This document shows, piece after piece, positions 17,914-27,017 of a DNA stretch of 64,000 nt. Positions within the stretch are counted from its first letter, which is position 1. Each line of letters opens with the position of its first letter. The DNA is from Tardiphaga sp. (GTDB lineage Bacteria; Pseudomonadota; Alphaproteobacteria; Rhizobiales; Xanthobacteraceae), in assembly GCA_030147505.1 (NCBI GenBank), contig JASBVG010000044.1, positions 62,001 through 126,000 of the forward strand, given 5' to 3'. The notes under the pieces are model-generated. The model was not told where the DNA came from, ran no database searches, and saw only the letters and a program-made list of their open reading frames with translations. The position numbers and the translations under genes are program-made.

Positions 17914-20261
17914 CCTTGCACGCCAAGACGGAGCATACCAAGGGATCCGGCACGACATGGGTCGGGCGCTCGATCCGCCGGCTTGAAGACCCCGCCCTCG
18001 TCGCCGGCCGCGGTCGTTTCACGGCCGATCTCCCGGCCACGCACTGGGTCCGCTTCGTACGAAGCCATGTGGCGGCGGGCACGATCGAACGGATCGACGC
18101 CCCCGAGGGCATCGGCATGGTGACGGCGGCCGATCTGTGCGGACTGAAGCCGATCAAGCCGATGCTCAGCAAGTTCAACTACGTCCCGATCGGCCAGCCG
18201 ATCCTCGCCGATGGCGTGGTACGCTTTACCGGCGAATGCATTGCCGCCGTCTATGCGCCGAGCAAGGAACAGGCGGAGGACTTTGCCGATCAGATCGAGG
18301 TCGCAATCAACGAGACGCCGCCTTTGACCGACGCGCGGACCGCGCTCGCACAAGATGCGCCGCGCGTACATGCCGGAACGCGGCACAACGTGATTGTCGA
18401 AGGCCATATCGTCACGCCGAAATTCGAGGACGTGTGGAAATCGGCGGATCGCATCGTCAAGGTCGAGGCGCGCTCACGCCGACAGAATGCGACGCCGATG
18501 GAGGCGCGGGCCGGACATGCGATCTACGATCCCTTCACCGAACGAGTGACGCTGACCTGCACCACGCAAATGCCGCATCTGACGCGCACGGCAGTGTGCG
18601 ACATCCTCGGCATCCCGGAATCCGAACTCCGCGTGATTGCACCCGACGTCGGCGGCGGCTTCGGGCAAAAAATGTCGCTGGCGCCGGAATATGTCCTGCT
18701 GGTGTGGCTGGCGCGGCATCTGCGCAGCTCGGTCGCCTGGACAGAAGACCGCCGCGAAAACCTGATCGCGAGCTTTCACAGCCGCGATCAATATGTCGAA
18801 CTCGAAGGTGCGTTCGATGCGCGTGGCAAGCTGCTGGCGCTGCGCGGCGATATCGTCGCCAATATCGGTGCCTATTCCTGCTTCCCCACCACCTGCGGCG
18901 TGGAGCCGCTGATGGCACTGGCCGAACTCCCTGGCCCGTACGATGTGCGCGCCTATGACTGCCGCTCGCGCGGCGTGATGACCAATACATGTCCGATGGC
19001 CCCTTATCGCGGGGTCTCGCGGCCGGTCATCACCTTCGTGCTGGAGCGGTTGATGGACAAGGCGGCCGGCGCCTTCGGCATCGAACCGACCGAGCTGCGC
19101 CGCCGCAATCTGATCGACACGTTTCCATACACGTCGGCGACCGGCCTCGTCTTCGACGACGGAACCTATCGCGAGACGATGGAGATGGCGATCAAGGCCA
19201 TCGGCCTCGGCGCCTTCCGCAAGCGCCAGGAAGCGGCACGCGCCGAAGGCCGCTATCTCGGCATCGGCTTCGCGACCTTCTCCGAACGTACCGGCTATGG
19301 CAGCCCTGCCTTCGCCGCACGCGGCATGGAGATCACGCCAGGCTTCGAGACCGTGATCCTGTCGATTGATCCGTCCGGCTTTGTCGAAGCTCGCATCGGT
19401 TCATCTCCGCATGGTCAGGGACTACGGACGTCGCTAGCGCAAATCATCGCCGATGAGATCGGCGTCGATCCTGACGTCATCAAGGTCGTCCATGGCGACA
19501 CCGACCGATCGCCCTATGGCTGGGGCACGTTTGCAAGCCGCTCGCTGGTACTATCCGGCGGCGCCAGCCTGCTGGCCGCGCAGAAGATACGTGCAAAGCT
19601 CCTGAAGATGGCGAGCCATCTGCTGGAGGCATCGCCCGAGGACATCAGGCTGGAAGCAGGCTCGGCGCATGTGATTGGTACGGATCGCTCGGTCAGCATC
19701 GCATCGATGGCGCGTGCGGCCTATCATCAGACGCATATTTTCAAGGGCGAGATCGAACCGGGACTTTCGGAAAACGCCACTTACGATCCCTCGGGAACAT
19801 TCTCCAATGCATGTCACGTCGCCATTGTCGAAGTGGATATCGAGACCGGCAGCGTCACGCTCGAAAAATTTGTCGTGGCCGAGGATGCCGGGCAGATCAT
19901 CAATCCGATGATTGCCGACGGTCAGGTGCATGGCGGCGTCGCGCAAGGCATCGGCAATGCGCTGCTGGAAGAGATCATCTATGATGAGACCGGCAATATC
20001 ATGACCTCGACGCTGGCAGATTTTCTGCCCCCGACAGCGCATGAGATTCCGGAGATCGAGCTCCATCATATCGAGACGCTGACCGGCAATACGATCACGA
20101 AAGCGAAAGGTCTTGGTGAAGGCGGCGCCATCGGCGCGCCGGCCGCAGTGATCTCCGCCATCAACGATGCCCTGAAACCGTTCGATGTCTCCATTGACGA
20201 AATGCCGGCGACGCCGCAGCGCATCCGTGCCGCCCTCCGCAACAGCGGGAAACTGCCATGA
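17910..20261 (+). CDS. Molybdenum hydroxylase catalytic subunit 1 (CoxL-like)
   Basis: This is the molybdopterin cytosine dinucleotide-binding large subunit, 783 aa, of normal length. The N-terminal ald/xan dehydrogenase a/b hammerhead begins WVGRSIRRLEDPALVAGRGRFTADL. The Mo-cofactor loops are PDVGGGFGQKMSLAPEY and the C-terminal GLGEGGAIGAPAAVISAI, where the Glu of GEGG is the catalytic base. The loop that in CO dehydrogenase carries the Cu-binding cysteine (AYRCSFR) reads MAPYRGVSRP here, so this is not a CO dehydrogenase. It overlaps both neighbours by 4 bp. A second, distinct catalytic subunit is encoded two genes later. Confidence 0.88.
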   Translation: MTLHAKTEHTKGSGTTWVGRSIRRLEDPALVAGRGRFTADLPATHWVRFVRSHVAAGTIERIDAPEGIGMVTAADLCGLKPIKPMLSKFNYVPIGQPILADGVVRFTGECIAAVYAPSKEQAEDFADQIEVAINETPPLTDARTALAQDAPRVHAGTRHNVIVEGHIVTPKFEDVWKSADRIVKVEARSRRQNATPMEARAGHAIYDPFTERVTLTCTTQMPHLTRTAVCDILGIPESELRVIAPDVGGGFGQKMSLAPEYVLLVWLARHLRSSVAWTEDRRENLIASFHSRDQYVELEGAFDARGKLLALRGDIVANIGAYSCFPTTCGVEPLMALAELPGPYDVRAYDCRSRGVMTNTCPMAPYRGVSRPVITFVLERLMDKAAGAFGIEPTELRRRNLIDTFPYTSATGLVFDDGTYRETMEMAIKAIGLGAFRKRQEAARAEGRYLGIGFATFSERTGYGSPAFAARGMEITPGFETVILSIDPSGFVEARIGSSPHGQGLRTSLAQIIADEIGVDPDVIKVVHGDTDRSPYGWGTFASRSLVLSGGASLLAAQKIRAKLLKMASHLLEASPEDIRLEAGSAHVIGTDRSVSIASMARAAYHQTHIFKGEIEPGLSENATYDPSGTFSNACHVAIVEVDIETGSVTLEKFVVAEDAGQIINPMIADGQVHGGVAQGIGNALLEEIIYDETGNIMTSTLADFLPPTAHEIPEIELHHIETLTGNTITKAKGLGEGGAIGAPAAVISAINDALKPFDVSIDEMPATPQRIRAALRNSGKLP

Positions 20262-20737
20262 CCGAGAAGAGCGACATCATCCTCACCATCAACGGCAAAA
20301 CGCATGCGCTCCGCGTCGAGGCGCGGCGCACACTGGCAGATGCCATCCGCGAGGACTGCGGCCAGACCGGTACCCATATCGGCTGCGAACATGGCGTCTG
20401 CGGCGCCTGCACCGTGCTGGTGGATGGCGAGCCGGTGCGCTCCTGCCTGATGTTCGCCCAGCAGGCGAATGGCCGGCAGATCCGCACCGTAGAAGGTCTC
20501 GCAAACGGCGACACGATGCATGTGATGCAGCGCGCGTTCATGGAGAACCATGGACTACAATGCGGCTTCTGCACGCCGGGTTTCCTGATGCTCGCCGTGG
20601 GCGTGCTGGAGCGCGAGCCGGACATTTCCGACCACGATCTCCTCGATGTGCTGTCGTCGAACCTGTGCCGCTGCACGGGCTATCAAAACATCATCAAGGC
20701 AGTGCGCGCCGCGGCCATCGAGATGCGCCAGTCGTGA
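20258..20737 (+). CDS. Molybdenum hydroxylase 2Fe-2S subunit (CoxS type)
   Basis: This is the small electron-transfer subunit, 159 aa. The N-terminal plant-type cluster is GCEHGVCGACTVLVDGEPVRSCL (about 47-69) and the C-terminal helical-domain cluster is QCGFCTPGF and NLCRCTGYQNII (about 106-148). There is no Tat signal, so the complex is cytoplasmic. The start codon overlaps the stop of catalytic subunit 1 (ATGA), and its stop overlaps the GTG start of catalytic subunit 2 (GTGA). One small subunit may therefore serve two alternative large subunits. Confidence 0.9.
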   Translation: MTEKSDIILTINGKTHALRVEARRTLADAIREDCGQTGTHIGCEHGVCGACTVLVDGEPVRSCLMFAQQANGRQIRTVEGLANGDTMHVMQRAFMENHGLQCGFCTPGFLMLAVGVLEREPDISDHDLLDVLSSNLCRCTGYQNIIKAVRAAAIEMRQS

Positions 20738-23046
20738 GCAAGACTGCCAAACCGGTGCTGGTTGGCAAATCCGTCCCCCGCAAGGAAGACGGACCTCTAC
20801 TGCGCGGACAAGGCAAATTCGCCGCCGACATCAACTTCCCGAACCAGCTCTATATGCGAGTAGTCCGCTCGACCTACGCGCATGGCCGCATCGTCTCCGT
20901 CGATCTGGCCCCTGCCCTCGCGATCGCCGGCGTCGTCGCAGCCTGGAGCTTCGAGGATGTCGCCGATATCCCGCCGATCGACTTCCGCCTGACACGGCTC
21001 GAACAACTCGCCGCTTATCGCCAGACCATCCTGGCCAAGGACAAGGTGCGCTATGTCGGCGATCCCGTCGCAGTCGTGTTTGCGGAAGATCCCTATCTCG
21101 CCGAAGACGCAGCCGAGCATGTCGAGGTCGAGATCGAGGAACTGCCGGTCATCCTTCATGCCGATGGCAAGGTCGGCGAATTCCGCGATGGATTACCGAC
21201 CGAGACGGCGCTGATCGATAAGAGCTATGGCGATGTCGACGCCGCCTTTGCCGGCGCGCATGCGACTGTCGAACTCTCGCTGTCCATCGGCCGGCATTCC
21301 GGCGTGCCGCTGGAGACGCGCGGCGCGATCGGGCGCTATATCGCCGACACCGACATGCTGGAAATGTATGGCGCCGCCAAGGTGCCGCACTGGAACCGCG
21401 ATCAGCTCGCAAAGATGTTCGGCCGCACTGAGGCGAACACGAATCTCTTCGAAGGCCATGTCGGCGGCGGCTTCGGCGTCCGTGGCGAGCTCTATCCTGA
21501 GGACGTGCTGGTCTGCCTCGCCGCGCTGCGGCTCGGCCGTCCTGTCAAATGGATCGAGGATCGCCGCGAGAACCTGATCGCCACCAATCATTCGCGGCAG
21601 CAGACGCACCACATCCGTGCCGCCATCGACCGGGAAGGCAACATTCTCGCCATCGACGACGAATTCTTCCACGACCAGGGCGGCTATATGCGTACGCACG
21701 CAGCTACAGTGCCGGACCTCGCCGCGGCGATGTTGCCCGGCCCCTATCGCATCCCTGCCTATCGCGCCCGCGGCCATATCCGCCTGACAAACAAGACACC
21801 CGGCGGCACCTATCGTGCCCCCGGCCGCTATGAAAGCACCTTTGTGCGTGAGCGTCTCCTCGACGCCGTCGCCGCCAAGGTCGGTATCGATGGCGTCGAG
21901 GTCCGCCGTCGCAACCTGATCCATACCAGCGAGATGCCGGTGACCCGCGCGCTGGAGACGCTCGGCACCGATATCGTGCTCGACTCCGGCGACTACACAA
22001 AACTTCTCGACAAGGCGCTGGACGGGATCGACTGGCCGGAGCTGCGTGCGCAGATCGCCGAACGACGCAAGGCCGGCGAACTGGTCGGCGCCGGCATTGG
22101 GATGTTCGTGGAAAAGAGCGGCCTCGGACCGTTCGACGATGTCAGGATCATCGTCGGCACCGATGGCCATGTGGAAGTGGTGACCGGTGCCGCCTCGGTT
22201 GGCCAGGGCGTGGAGACCGTGATCGCGCAGGTCTGTGCTGAAAAACTTGGTGTGGGTTATGACCGCGTCAGCGTCATCCACGGTCAGACCGATCGCATAA
22301 GCCGAGGTCTCGGCGCCTTCGCCTCACGCGTTACCGTCATGACCGGCGAAGCCACCCGCCTCGCCGCGCTGAAGTTGCGCGACCTGGCGCTCGGGACCGC
22401 GGCAGAATTGATGCAATTGCCAGCCGATCAACTCGACATCGTCGATGGCGAAATCGTACGTATCGATGGCAGCGGGGGGCCGTCGATGTCACTGATGGAG
22501 ATCGCCAAGGCGCTCGAACCGGGAAGCAAATTGCTCGGCGACCGCACTCCCGGTCTTGTCGCCGAGGCTTCATTCGAGTCGAAGCATATGACGTATCCTT
22601 ACGGGGTTCATATCGCCGTCGTCTCGATCGCACCCGATACCGGCGGCATCGCCGTCGAGCGCTATCTGGTGGCTTACGACATCGGCAAGGCAATCAATCC
22701 GATGCTTGTGAACGGCCAGATCGTCGGCGGAGTCGCCCAAGGCCTCGGCGGCGCCCTGTTTGAAGAATTCAGCTATGACGATCGCGGCGAACCGCTGGCG
22801 GTGACCTTCGCCGATTATCTGATGCCGACCGCACGCGAGATCCCGCATGTGGAAGTCATCATCACCGAGGATGCGCCAAGCCCGCTCAATCCGATGGGGC
22901 TGAAAGGCGCCGGCGAAGGCGGCGCGAATGCGGTTGGCGCAGCGATCGCTGCAGCGATCGACGATGCGCTCGGCCGGCCCGGCGCGGTCACACGGCTGCC
23001 GGTGTCGCCGCAGCAGGTCAAGGCTTTGATCAATGAAAAGACTTAG
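20734..23046 (+). CDS. Molybdenum hydroxylase catalytic subunit 2 (CoxL-like)
   Basis: The track ORF starts at 20185 inside the preceding genes. The real start is GTG at 20734 (MSKTAKPVLVGKSVPRKEDGPLL), overlapping the 2Fe-2S gene stop as GTGA. The 770-aa product has the hammerhead domain (LRGQGKFAADINFPNQLYMRVVRS), the Mo loop EGHVGGGFGVRGELYPED, GTYRAPGRYES at the position of the CoxL Cys loop (no Cys) and the catalytic GAGEGGANAVGAAI. It is clearly divergent from subunit 1, with different loop sequences, so this is not a recent duplication. Its stop overlaps the convergent MarR gene by 4 bp. Confidence 0.88.
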   Translation: MSKTAKPVLVGKSVPRKEDGPLLRGQGKFAADINFPNQLYMRVVRSTYAHGRIVSVDLAPALAIAGVVAAWSFEDVADIPPIDFRLTRLEQLAAYRQTILAKDKVRYVGDPVAVVFAEDPYLAEDAAEHVEVEIEELPVILHADGKVGEFRDGLPTETALIDKSYGDVDAAFAGAHATVELSLSIGRHSGVPLETRGAIGRYIADTDMLEMYGAAKVPHWNRDQLAKMFGRTEANTNLFEGHVGGGFGVRGELYPEDVLVCLAALRLGRPVKWIEDRRENLIATNHSRQQTHHIRAAIDREGNILAIDDEFFHDQGGYMRTHAATVPDLAAAMLPGPYRIPAYRARGHIRLTNKTPGGTYRAPGRYESTFVRERLLDAVAAKVGIDGVEVRRRNLIHTSEMPVTRALETLGTDIVLDSGDYTKLLDKALDGIDWPELRAQIAERRKAGELVGAGIGMFVEKSGLGPFDDVRIIVGTDGHVEVVTGAASVGQGVETVIAQVCAEKLGVGYDRVSVIHGQTDRISRGLGAFASRVTVMTGEATRLAALKLRDLALGTAAELMQLPADQLDIVDGEIVRIDGSGGPSMSLMEIAKALEPGSKLLGDRTPGLVAEASFESKHMTYPYGVHIAVVSIAPDTGGIAVERYLVAYDIGKAINPMLVNGQIVGGVAQGLGGALFEEFSYDDRGEPLAVTFADYLMPTAREIPHVEVIITEDAPSPLNPMGLKGAGEGGANAVGAAIAAAIDDALGRPGAVTRLPVSPQQVKALINEKT

Positions 23047-23507
23047 GTGATTTTCTTGAGAAGCCGCGTCAGCGTTCGCTGCTCGTCGATCGTCAGCGGC
23101 CGAAGCGTCTTGGTGGTGACATCCGTCGCCACACGGATTGCATTCTCGATCACGCTGCTGCCCTTTTCCGTGAGCGACACTGCTCGCCGGCGACGGTCAT
23201 TGGGATCGGCACCGGCGCTGACGAAACCGCGCAATCCGAGGCGGTCCACTACCCCCTTGATGGTGGCGGCATCCAGATAGACCAAACGGCCGAGATGGTT
23301 CTGCGAACACGGCCCGACCTCATGCAGTTTGGCCATGACGGCGAACTGGGTCTGCGTCAGTTCCTCGATCATGTTCGACATGAAGATCGAGGTGTGGCGC
23401 TGCATGGCGACGCGGAGCAAGAAACCGACCTGTACATCGAGCTCATAGCCGGCGGGCGCCTCGGCACTGGCCTGCGATTTCACCTTGCCCGATTTCTGCA
23501 TCACCAC
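23043..23507 (-). CDS. MarR-family transcriptional regulator
   Basis: This 154-aa winged-helix regulator has ELTQTQFAVMAKLHEVGPCSQNHLGRLVYLDAATIKGVVDRLGLRGFVSAGADPNDRRRRAVSLTEKG, covering recognition helix and wing (DPNDRRRRAV is the MarR wing). The start is GTG at 23507, followed by GTG and an ATG at 23501. Regulators of this type usually sense small aromatic or phenolic ligands. It sits at the junction of the convergent molybdenum hydroxylase operon and the ABC importer operon (same strand, 65 bp downstream of livF), and could control either. Confidence 0.88.
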   Translation of the reverse strand: MVMQKSGKVKSQASAEAPAGYELDVQVGFLLRVAMQRHTSIFMSNMIEELTQTQFAVMAKLHEVGPCSQNHLGRLVYLDAATIKGVVDRLGLRGFVSAGADPNDRRRRAVSLTEKGSSVIENAIRVATDVTTKTLRPLTIDEQRTLTRLLKKIT

Positions 23508-23572
23508 GGTTCCATGATCTGACGTCGGTTATGAACGATCCACGGTGACAGGAACAGATGAAGTTTTGATCG

Positions 23573-24301
23573 TTACACCGTCAAGTACGCGCGTTGAATG
23601 TCAACATTCCCGGCCAGCTCCGCCATCGTCCCGTTCCATCGAATTTGACCTTTCTCAAGGATGTAGGCGCGATCGGACACCAATTCCGCGAAATGAACGT
23701 TCTGCTCGGAGAGCAGGATGGAGACGCCGGCCTTCTTGAGTTCGAGGATCGTGTTGGCCATCATTTCCACGATCAGGGGCGCAACTCCCTCGGAAGGTTC
23801 GTCGAGCAGGATCAGGAGCGGGTTTCCCATCAGTGTCCGCGCTACCGTCAGCATCTGTTGTTCGCCGCCGCTCATGCGCCCGCCCGGCCGGTTCGGCATC
23901 TCGCCGAGATTGGGAAACAAGGCGAGCAATTTCTGCTCGGTCCATACGGGCGCGTCGATGCCGTCGCTGAACTTTCGCGGCGGCTGGCGGCCGACGTCGA
24001 GATTTTCCAGCACGGTGAGATCGGAAAAAATGCGGCGGTCTTCCGGAACGAAGCCGAGGCCAAGCCGTGCGATCTCATAGGGCTGACGGTCCGAGATGTC
24101 GTGCCCGTCGAACATCACCTTGCCGGTCGCTTGCGCCATCAGGCCCATGACTGCTTTCATGGTCGTGCTCTTGCCGGCGCCATTGCGGCCCATGAGCGCG
24201 ACGACCTCGCCACGGTCAACCTCGAAACCGAGATCGTACAGGATCTGTGCGGCACCATAGAAAGCGCGCAGGCCCTCCACCGCGAGCATCGGCGTACTCA
24301 T
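23573..24301 (-). CDS. livF: Branched-chain amino acid-type ABC transporter ATPase (LivF)
   Basis: This is the second ATPase of a HAAT-family importer, 242 aa. It has Walker A MGRNGAGKST, LGFVPEDRRIFSDLTVLENL, signature MSGGEQQMLTVARTLMGNPLLILLDEPSEG (signature plus Walker B) and H-loop region SEQNVHF. The short C-terminus ending RAYLTV is typical of LivF. Its start overlaps the livG stop by 4 bp. HAAT importers also carry aromatic acids, urea and amides, and the neighbouring hydratase and dehydrogenase genes make an organic acid substrate possible here. Confidence 0.9.
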   Translation of the reverse strand: MSTPMLAVEGLRAFYGAAQILYDLGFEVDRGEVVALMGRNGAGKSTTMKAVMGLMAQATGKVMFDGHDISDRQPYEIARLGLGFVPEDRRIFSDLTVLENLDVGRQPPRKFSDGIDAPVWTEQKLLALFPNLGEMPNRPGGRMSGGEQQMLTVARTLMGNPLLILLDEPSEGVAPLIVEMMANTILELKKAGVSILLSEQNVHFAELVSDRAYILEKGQIRWNGTMAELAGNVDIQRAYLTV

Positions 24302-25065
24302 GCCCGCGCCTCCGCCTTGAAGGTCTTGCCGGTGCCGAAATAAACCTCCTGCACCTTGCGATTGTCGCGGATCGATTTTGCGTCGCCATCGGCAATCAGA
24401 CGCCCGCGCGCCAGCACGATGATGCGATCGGCGAAGGCGAATACGACATCCATCGAATGTTCGGTGAACAATACGGAGATGCCGCGCTCGATCACCAGTC
24501 GCTTCACCAATGCGATCAGATCGTTGCGCTCCTTTGGCGCCATGCCCGCGGTGGGTTCATCCATCAACAGCAACCGCGGATCGTTGGCGAGGGCAATGGC
24601 GAGCTCGACGCGCTTGACGTCGCCATAGGCCAGTTCCCGGCTTGGTCGATCGGCGGCGTCCTGCATGCCGACCTGGGCGAGAAGCTCCAGCGCGCGCTCA
24701 CGATGCAGCGTGCGCGCCGGCTGCCACAGCCGATAGATCTGGCCGGCATGCGAGAGCAGCGCCATCTGCACGTTCTCGACCACGGTCATCGAATTGAAGG
24801 TCGCCGCCACCTGGAACGTCCGGCCGATACCGAGCCGCCAGATATCACGCGGCTTCCTGCCATTGAGCTTGTTGCCCTCGAACCATATCTCGCCGGTGTC
24901 CGGCGGTAGCTGGCCATTGATCATGTTGAAGCAGGTGGATTTGCCGGCACCGTTCGGGCCGATCAGCGCCAGGAATTCGCCGCGCTTGATCTCGAACGAC
25001 ACGTCATTGACGGCGCGAACGCCGCCGAAGGATTTTGATAGCTGACGGATGCTGAGGTCGCTCAT
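24298..25065 (-). CDS. livG: Branched-chain amino acid-type ABC transporter ATPase (LivG)
   Basis: The ATG at 25065 (MSDLSIRQLSKSFGG) overlaps the permease stop by 4 bp; the track start at 25170 is inside the permease gene. The 255-aa protein has Walker A LIGPNGAGKSTC, the LivG-type IGRTFQVAATFNSMTVVENV, the signature region LAYGDVKRVELAIALANDPRLLLMDEPTAGMAPKER and FTEHSMDVVFAFADRIIVL. The signature reads AYGD instead of SGGQ, which is common in LivG. It pairs with LivF in the membrane complex. Confidence 0.9.
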   Translation of the reverse strand: MSDLSIRQLSKSFGGVRAVNDVSFEIKRGEFLALIGPNGAGKSTCFNMINGQLPPDTGEIWFEGNKLNGRKPRDIWRLGIGRTFQVAATFNSMTVVENVQMALLSHAGQIYRLWQPARTLHRERALELLAQVGMQDAADRPSRELAYGDVKRVELAIALANDPRLLLMDEPTAGMAPKERNDLIALVKRLVIERGISVLFTEHSMDVVFAFADRIIVLARGRLIADGDAKSIRDNRKVQEVYFGTGKTFKAEARA

Positions 25066-26948
25066 GGAGCCACCTTTCGACGCACGAACAGCTTGGAGAG
25101 ACCACCAACGATACCTGCCGGGAAGGCCAGCACCAGCAGCAGAATGACGCCGCCAAGCAGTGCGCGCCAATATTCAGTGGACCGCATGACGCTGTCCTGA
25201 AGCACTGCAAAGACCGAAGCGCCAACAATCGGGCCAGTCAATGTCTGCAAGCCCCCCAGCAAGACCATCACCAGACCGTCGATGGATCGACTGACAGCGA
25301 TCGTCTCCGGCGAGATCGATCCCTTGGCGAAGGCAAACAACCCACCGGCAATACCGCAGATGCATCCCGCGATAGCGAAAGCCAGCCAATGAATGCGTTT
25401 GACGTCGAGCCCGATCGCCTCGGCACGCAAGGGCGAGTCGCGCCCGGCTCGCATGGCATAGCCGAACGGCGCGAACAGGAAACGCCGGATCACGAACACG
25501 CCGAGCGCAGCAAATGCAAGCGTGAGATAGTAGAAGGCCGGGCGGCTCTCGAACGGCGCCGACGGCCAGACACCGAGCACGCCATTGGAACCACCGGTGA
25601 GCGTTTCCCACTGGAAGACGGCCGCCCAGACGATCTGCGCAAAGGCCAGCGTCAACATGGCGAGATAGACGCCGGACAGACGCACAGCGAACCAGCCGAA
25701 CAGCAGCGCGCCGACGAGCGCAGCCAATGGTGCTGACAACAGCGCAACGCCCATCGGCGCGGCGAACCACTTCACCAGCAAAGCGGCACCGTAGGCGCCG
25801 AGACCGAAGTAAGCCGCGTGTCCGAACGAATGCATGCCACCGGGCCCCATGATGAAATGCAGGCTGGTCGCAAACAGGATCGCGATCAGCACGTCGATGC
25901 CGAGCACCAGCGTGTAGGGCGAACTCTTCGCGATAAGCGGCATGCAGATCAACACGAACAGCACCACAAGACCACCGATCTTCGTCGCCGTCGTCGCCGG
26001 GCGCAGCGGCTCTTCCGGTTCGGCGACGCTGCGCACCACGCCTTGCTCGCGGCCAAGCAATCCGTAAGGCCGCGCGATCAACACAATGGCCATGACGAGA
26101 AATTCGGCGACCAATGTCATCTTGGAGAAATTGACGGTGAACAGGCCAAAATCGACGACACCAAGCGCGATGCAAAGCGCCTTCACTTCAGCGATGATCA
26201 CGGCGGCAATATAGGCGCCGGTGATCGATCCCATACCGCCGACCACAACCACCACGAAGGCATCCCCGATGACGTTCAGGTCTGTCGTCAATGTCGCCGG
26301 CTCGCGGGCGATCTGCAGCGCGCCGCCAAGACCGGCGAGCATCGCGCCGAGTGCAAATACGCCCGTGAACAGCAGCGCCTGATTGACGCCGAGCGCACCA
26401 ACCATCTCACGGTCCTGCGTCGCCGCCCGCATTAGCCGGCCGAAGCGCGTCCTCGACAGGGCCATGTGGAGCAGCAGCAAGACGAGCGGGCCGACGACGA
26501 TCAGGAAGATGTCGTAAGTCGGCAGCCGGCGCCCGAGGATTTCGATGGAACCCTTCAGCCCTGGCGCACGCGGGCCGAGCAGGTCTTCCGGTCCCCAGAT
26601 CCATAGCGCCGCGTCGTTGAAGACGAGAACCAGCGCGAAGGTCGCTAGCAACTGAAATAGTTCGGGCGCGCGATAGATGCGCCTGAGCAGCAGGACCTCG
26701 ATGATCGCACCGAGGATACCGACCAGTATAGCGGTTAGTACGATGCCGCCCCAGAAGCCAAGCGCTCCACCGATCTTGGTGGCGAGACTATAGGCGATAT
26801 AGGTCCCCAGCATATAGAGGGACCCATGTGCGATGTTGACGATCCGGGTGACGCCGAAGATGAGTGACAGGCCGACGGCGACCAGAAACAGGCCCGATGC
26901 CGCCGACAGCCCGTTGATGGCCTGGAAGACGAACGCGTTGAGATTCAT
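25062..26948 (-). CDS. Fused ABC permease LivH-LivM
   Basis: The 628-aa protein contains both membrane subunits of a HAAT importer. Residues about 1-300 are LivH-like (GLSLIFGVTRIVNIAHGSLYMLGTY, GALGVNQALLFTGVFALGAMLAGLGGAL, VVGGMGSITGAY). A short acidic linker around residue 310 (SVAEPEEPLRPATT) leads into a LivM-like half (SLHFIMGPGGMHSFGHAAYFGLGAYGAALL, GVYLAMLTLAFAQIVWA, RAEAIGLDVKRIHWLAFAIAGCICGIAGGL). In most genomes these are separate genes. The frame is continuous with no sign of a sequencing frameshift. It is coupled to livG by a 4-bp overlap and lies 69 bp after the receptor gene. Confidence 0.9.
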   Translation of the reverse strand: MNLNAFVFQAINGLSAASGLFLVAVGLSLIFGVTRIVNIAHGSLYMLGTYIAYSLATKIGGALGFWGGIVLTAILVGILGAIIEVLLLRRIYRAPELFQLLATFALVLVFNDAALWIWGPEDLLGPRAPGLKGSIEILGRRLPTYDIFLIVVGPLVLLLLHMALSRTRFGRLMRAATQDREMVGALGVNQALLFTGVFALGAMLAGLGGALQIAREPATLTTDLNVIGDAFVVVVVGGMGSITGAYIAAVIIAEVKALCIALGVVDFGLFTVNFSKMTLVAEFLVMAIVLIARPYGLLGREQGVVRSVAEPEEPLRPATTATKIGGLVVLFVLICMPLIAKSSPYTLVLGIDVLIAILFATSLHFIMGPGGMHSFGHAAYFGLGAYGAALLVKWFAAPMGVALLSAPLAALVGALLFGWFAVRLSGVYLAMLTLAFAQIVWAAVFQWETLTGGSNGVLGVWPSAPFESRPAFYYLTLAFAALGVFVIRRFLFAPFGYAMRAGRDSPLRAEAIGLDVKRIHWLAFAIAGCICGIAGGLFAFAKGSISPETIAVSRSIDGLVMVLLGGLQTLTGPIVGASVFAVLQDSVMRSTEYWRALLGGVILLLVLAFPAGIVGGLSKLFVRRKVAP

Positions 26949-27017
26949 CGGAGCCCCGCCTCTCCCCGCGCGAGCATCGTGGGGAGAGCAAGCGTTGCGA
27001 CCATCGGCCCCGTTCCC

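Noticed and set aside
17910-20261. CO dehydrogenase (coxMLS-type) assignment for the first Mo operon
   Set aside because: The Cu-binding Cys loop of CoxL (AYRCSFR) is replaced by APYRGVSRP, and a second large subunit is present.
20185-20733. N-terminal extension of the second Mo subunit ORF
   Set aside because: It overlaps the end of Mo subunit 1 and the whole 2Fe-2S gene in another frame; the GTG at 20734 fits the coupled-overlap pattern.
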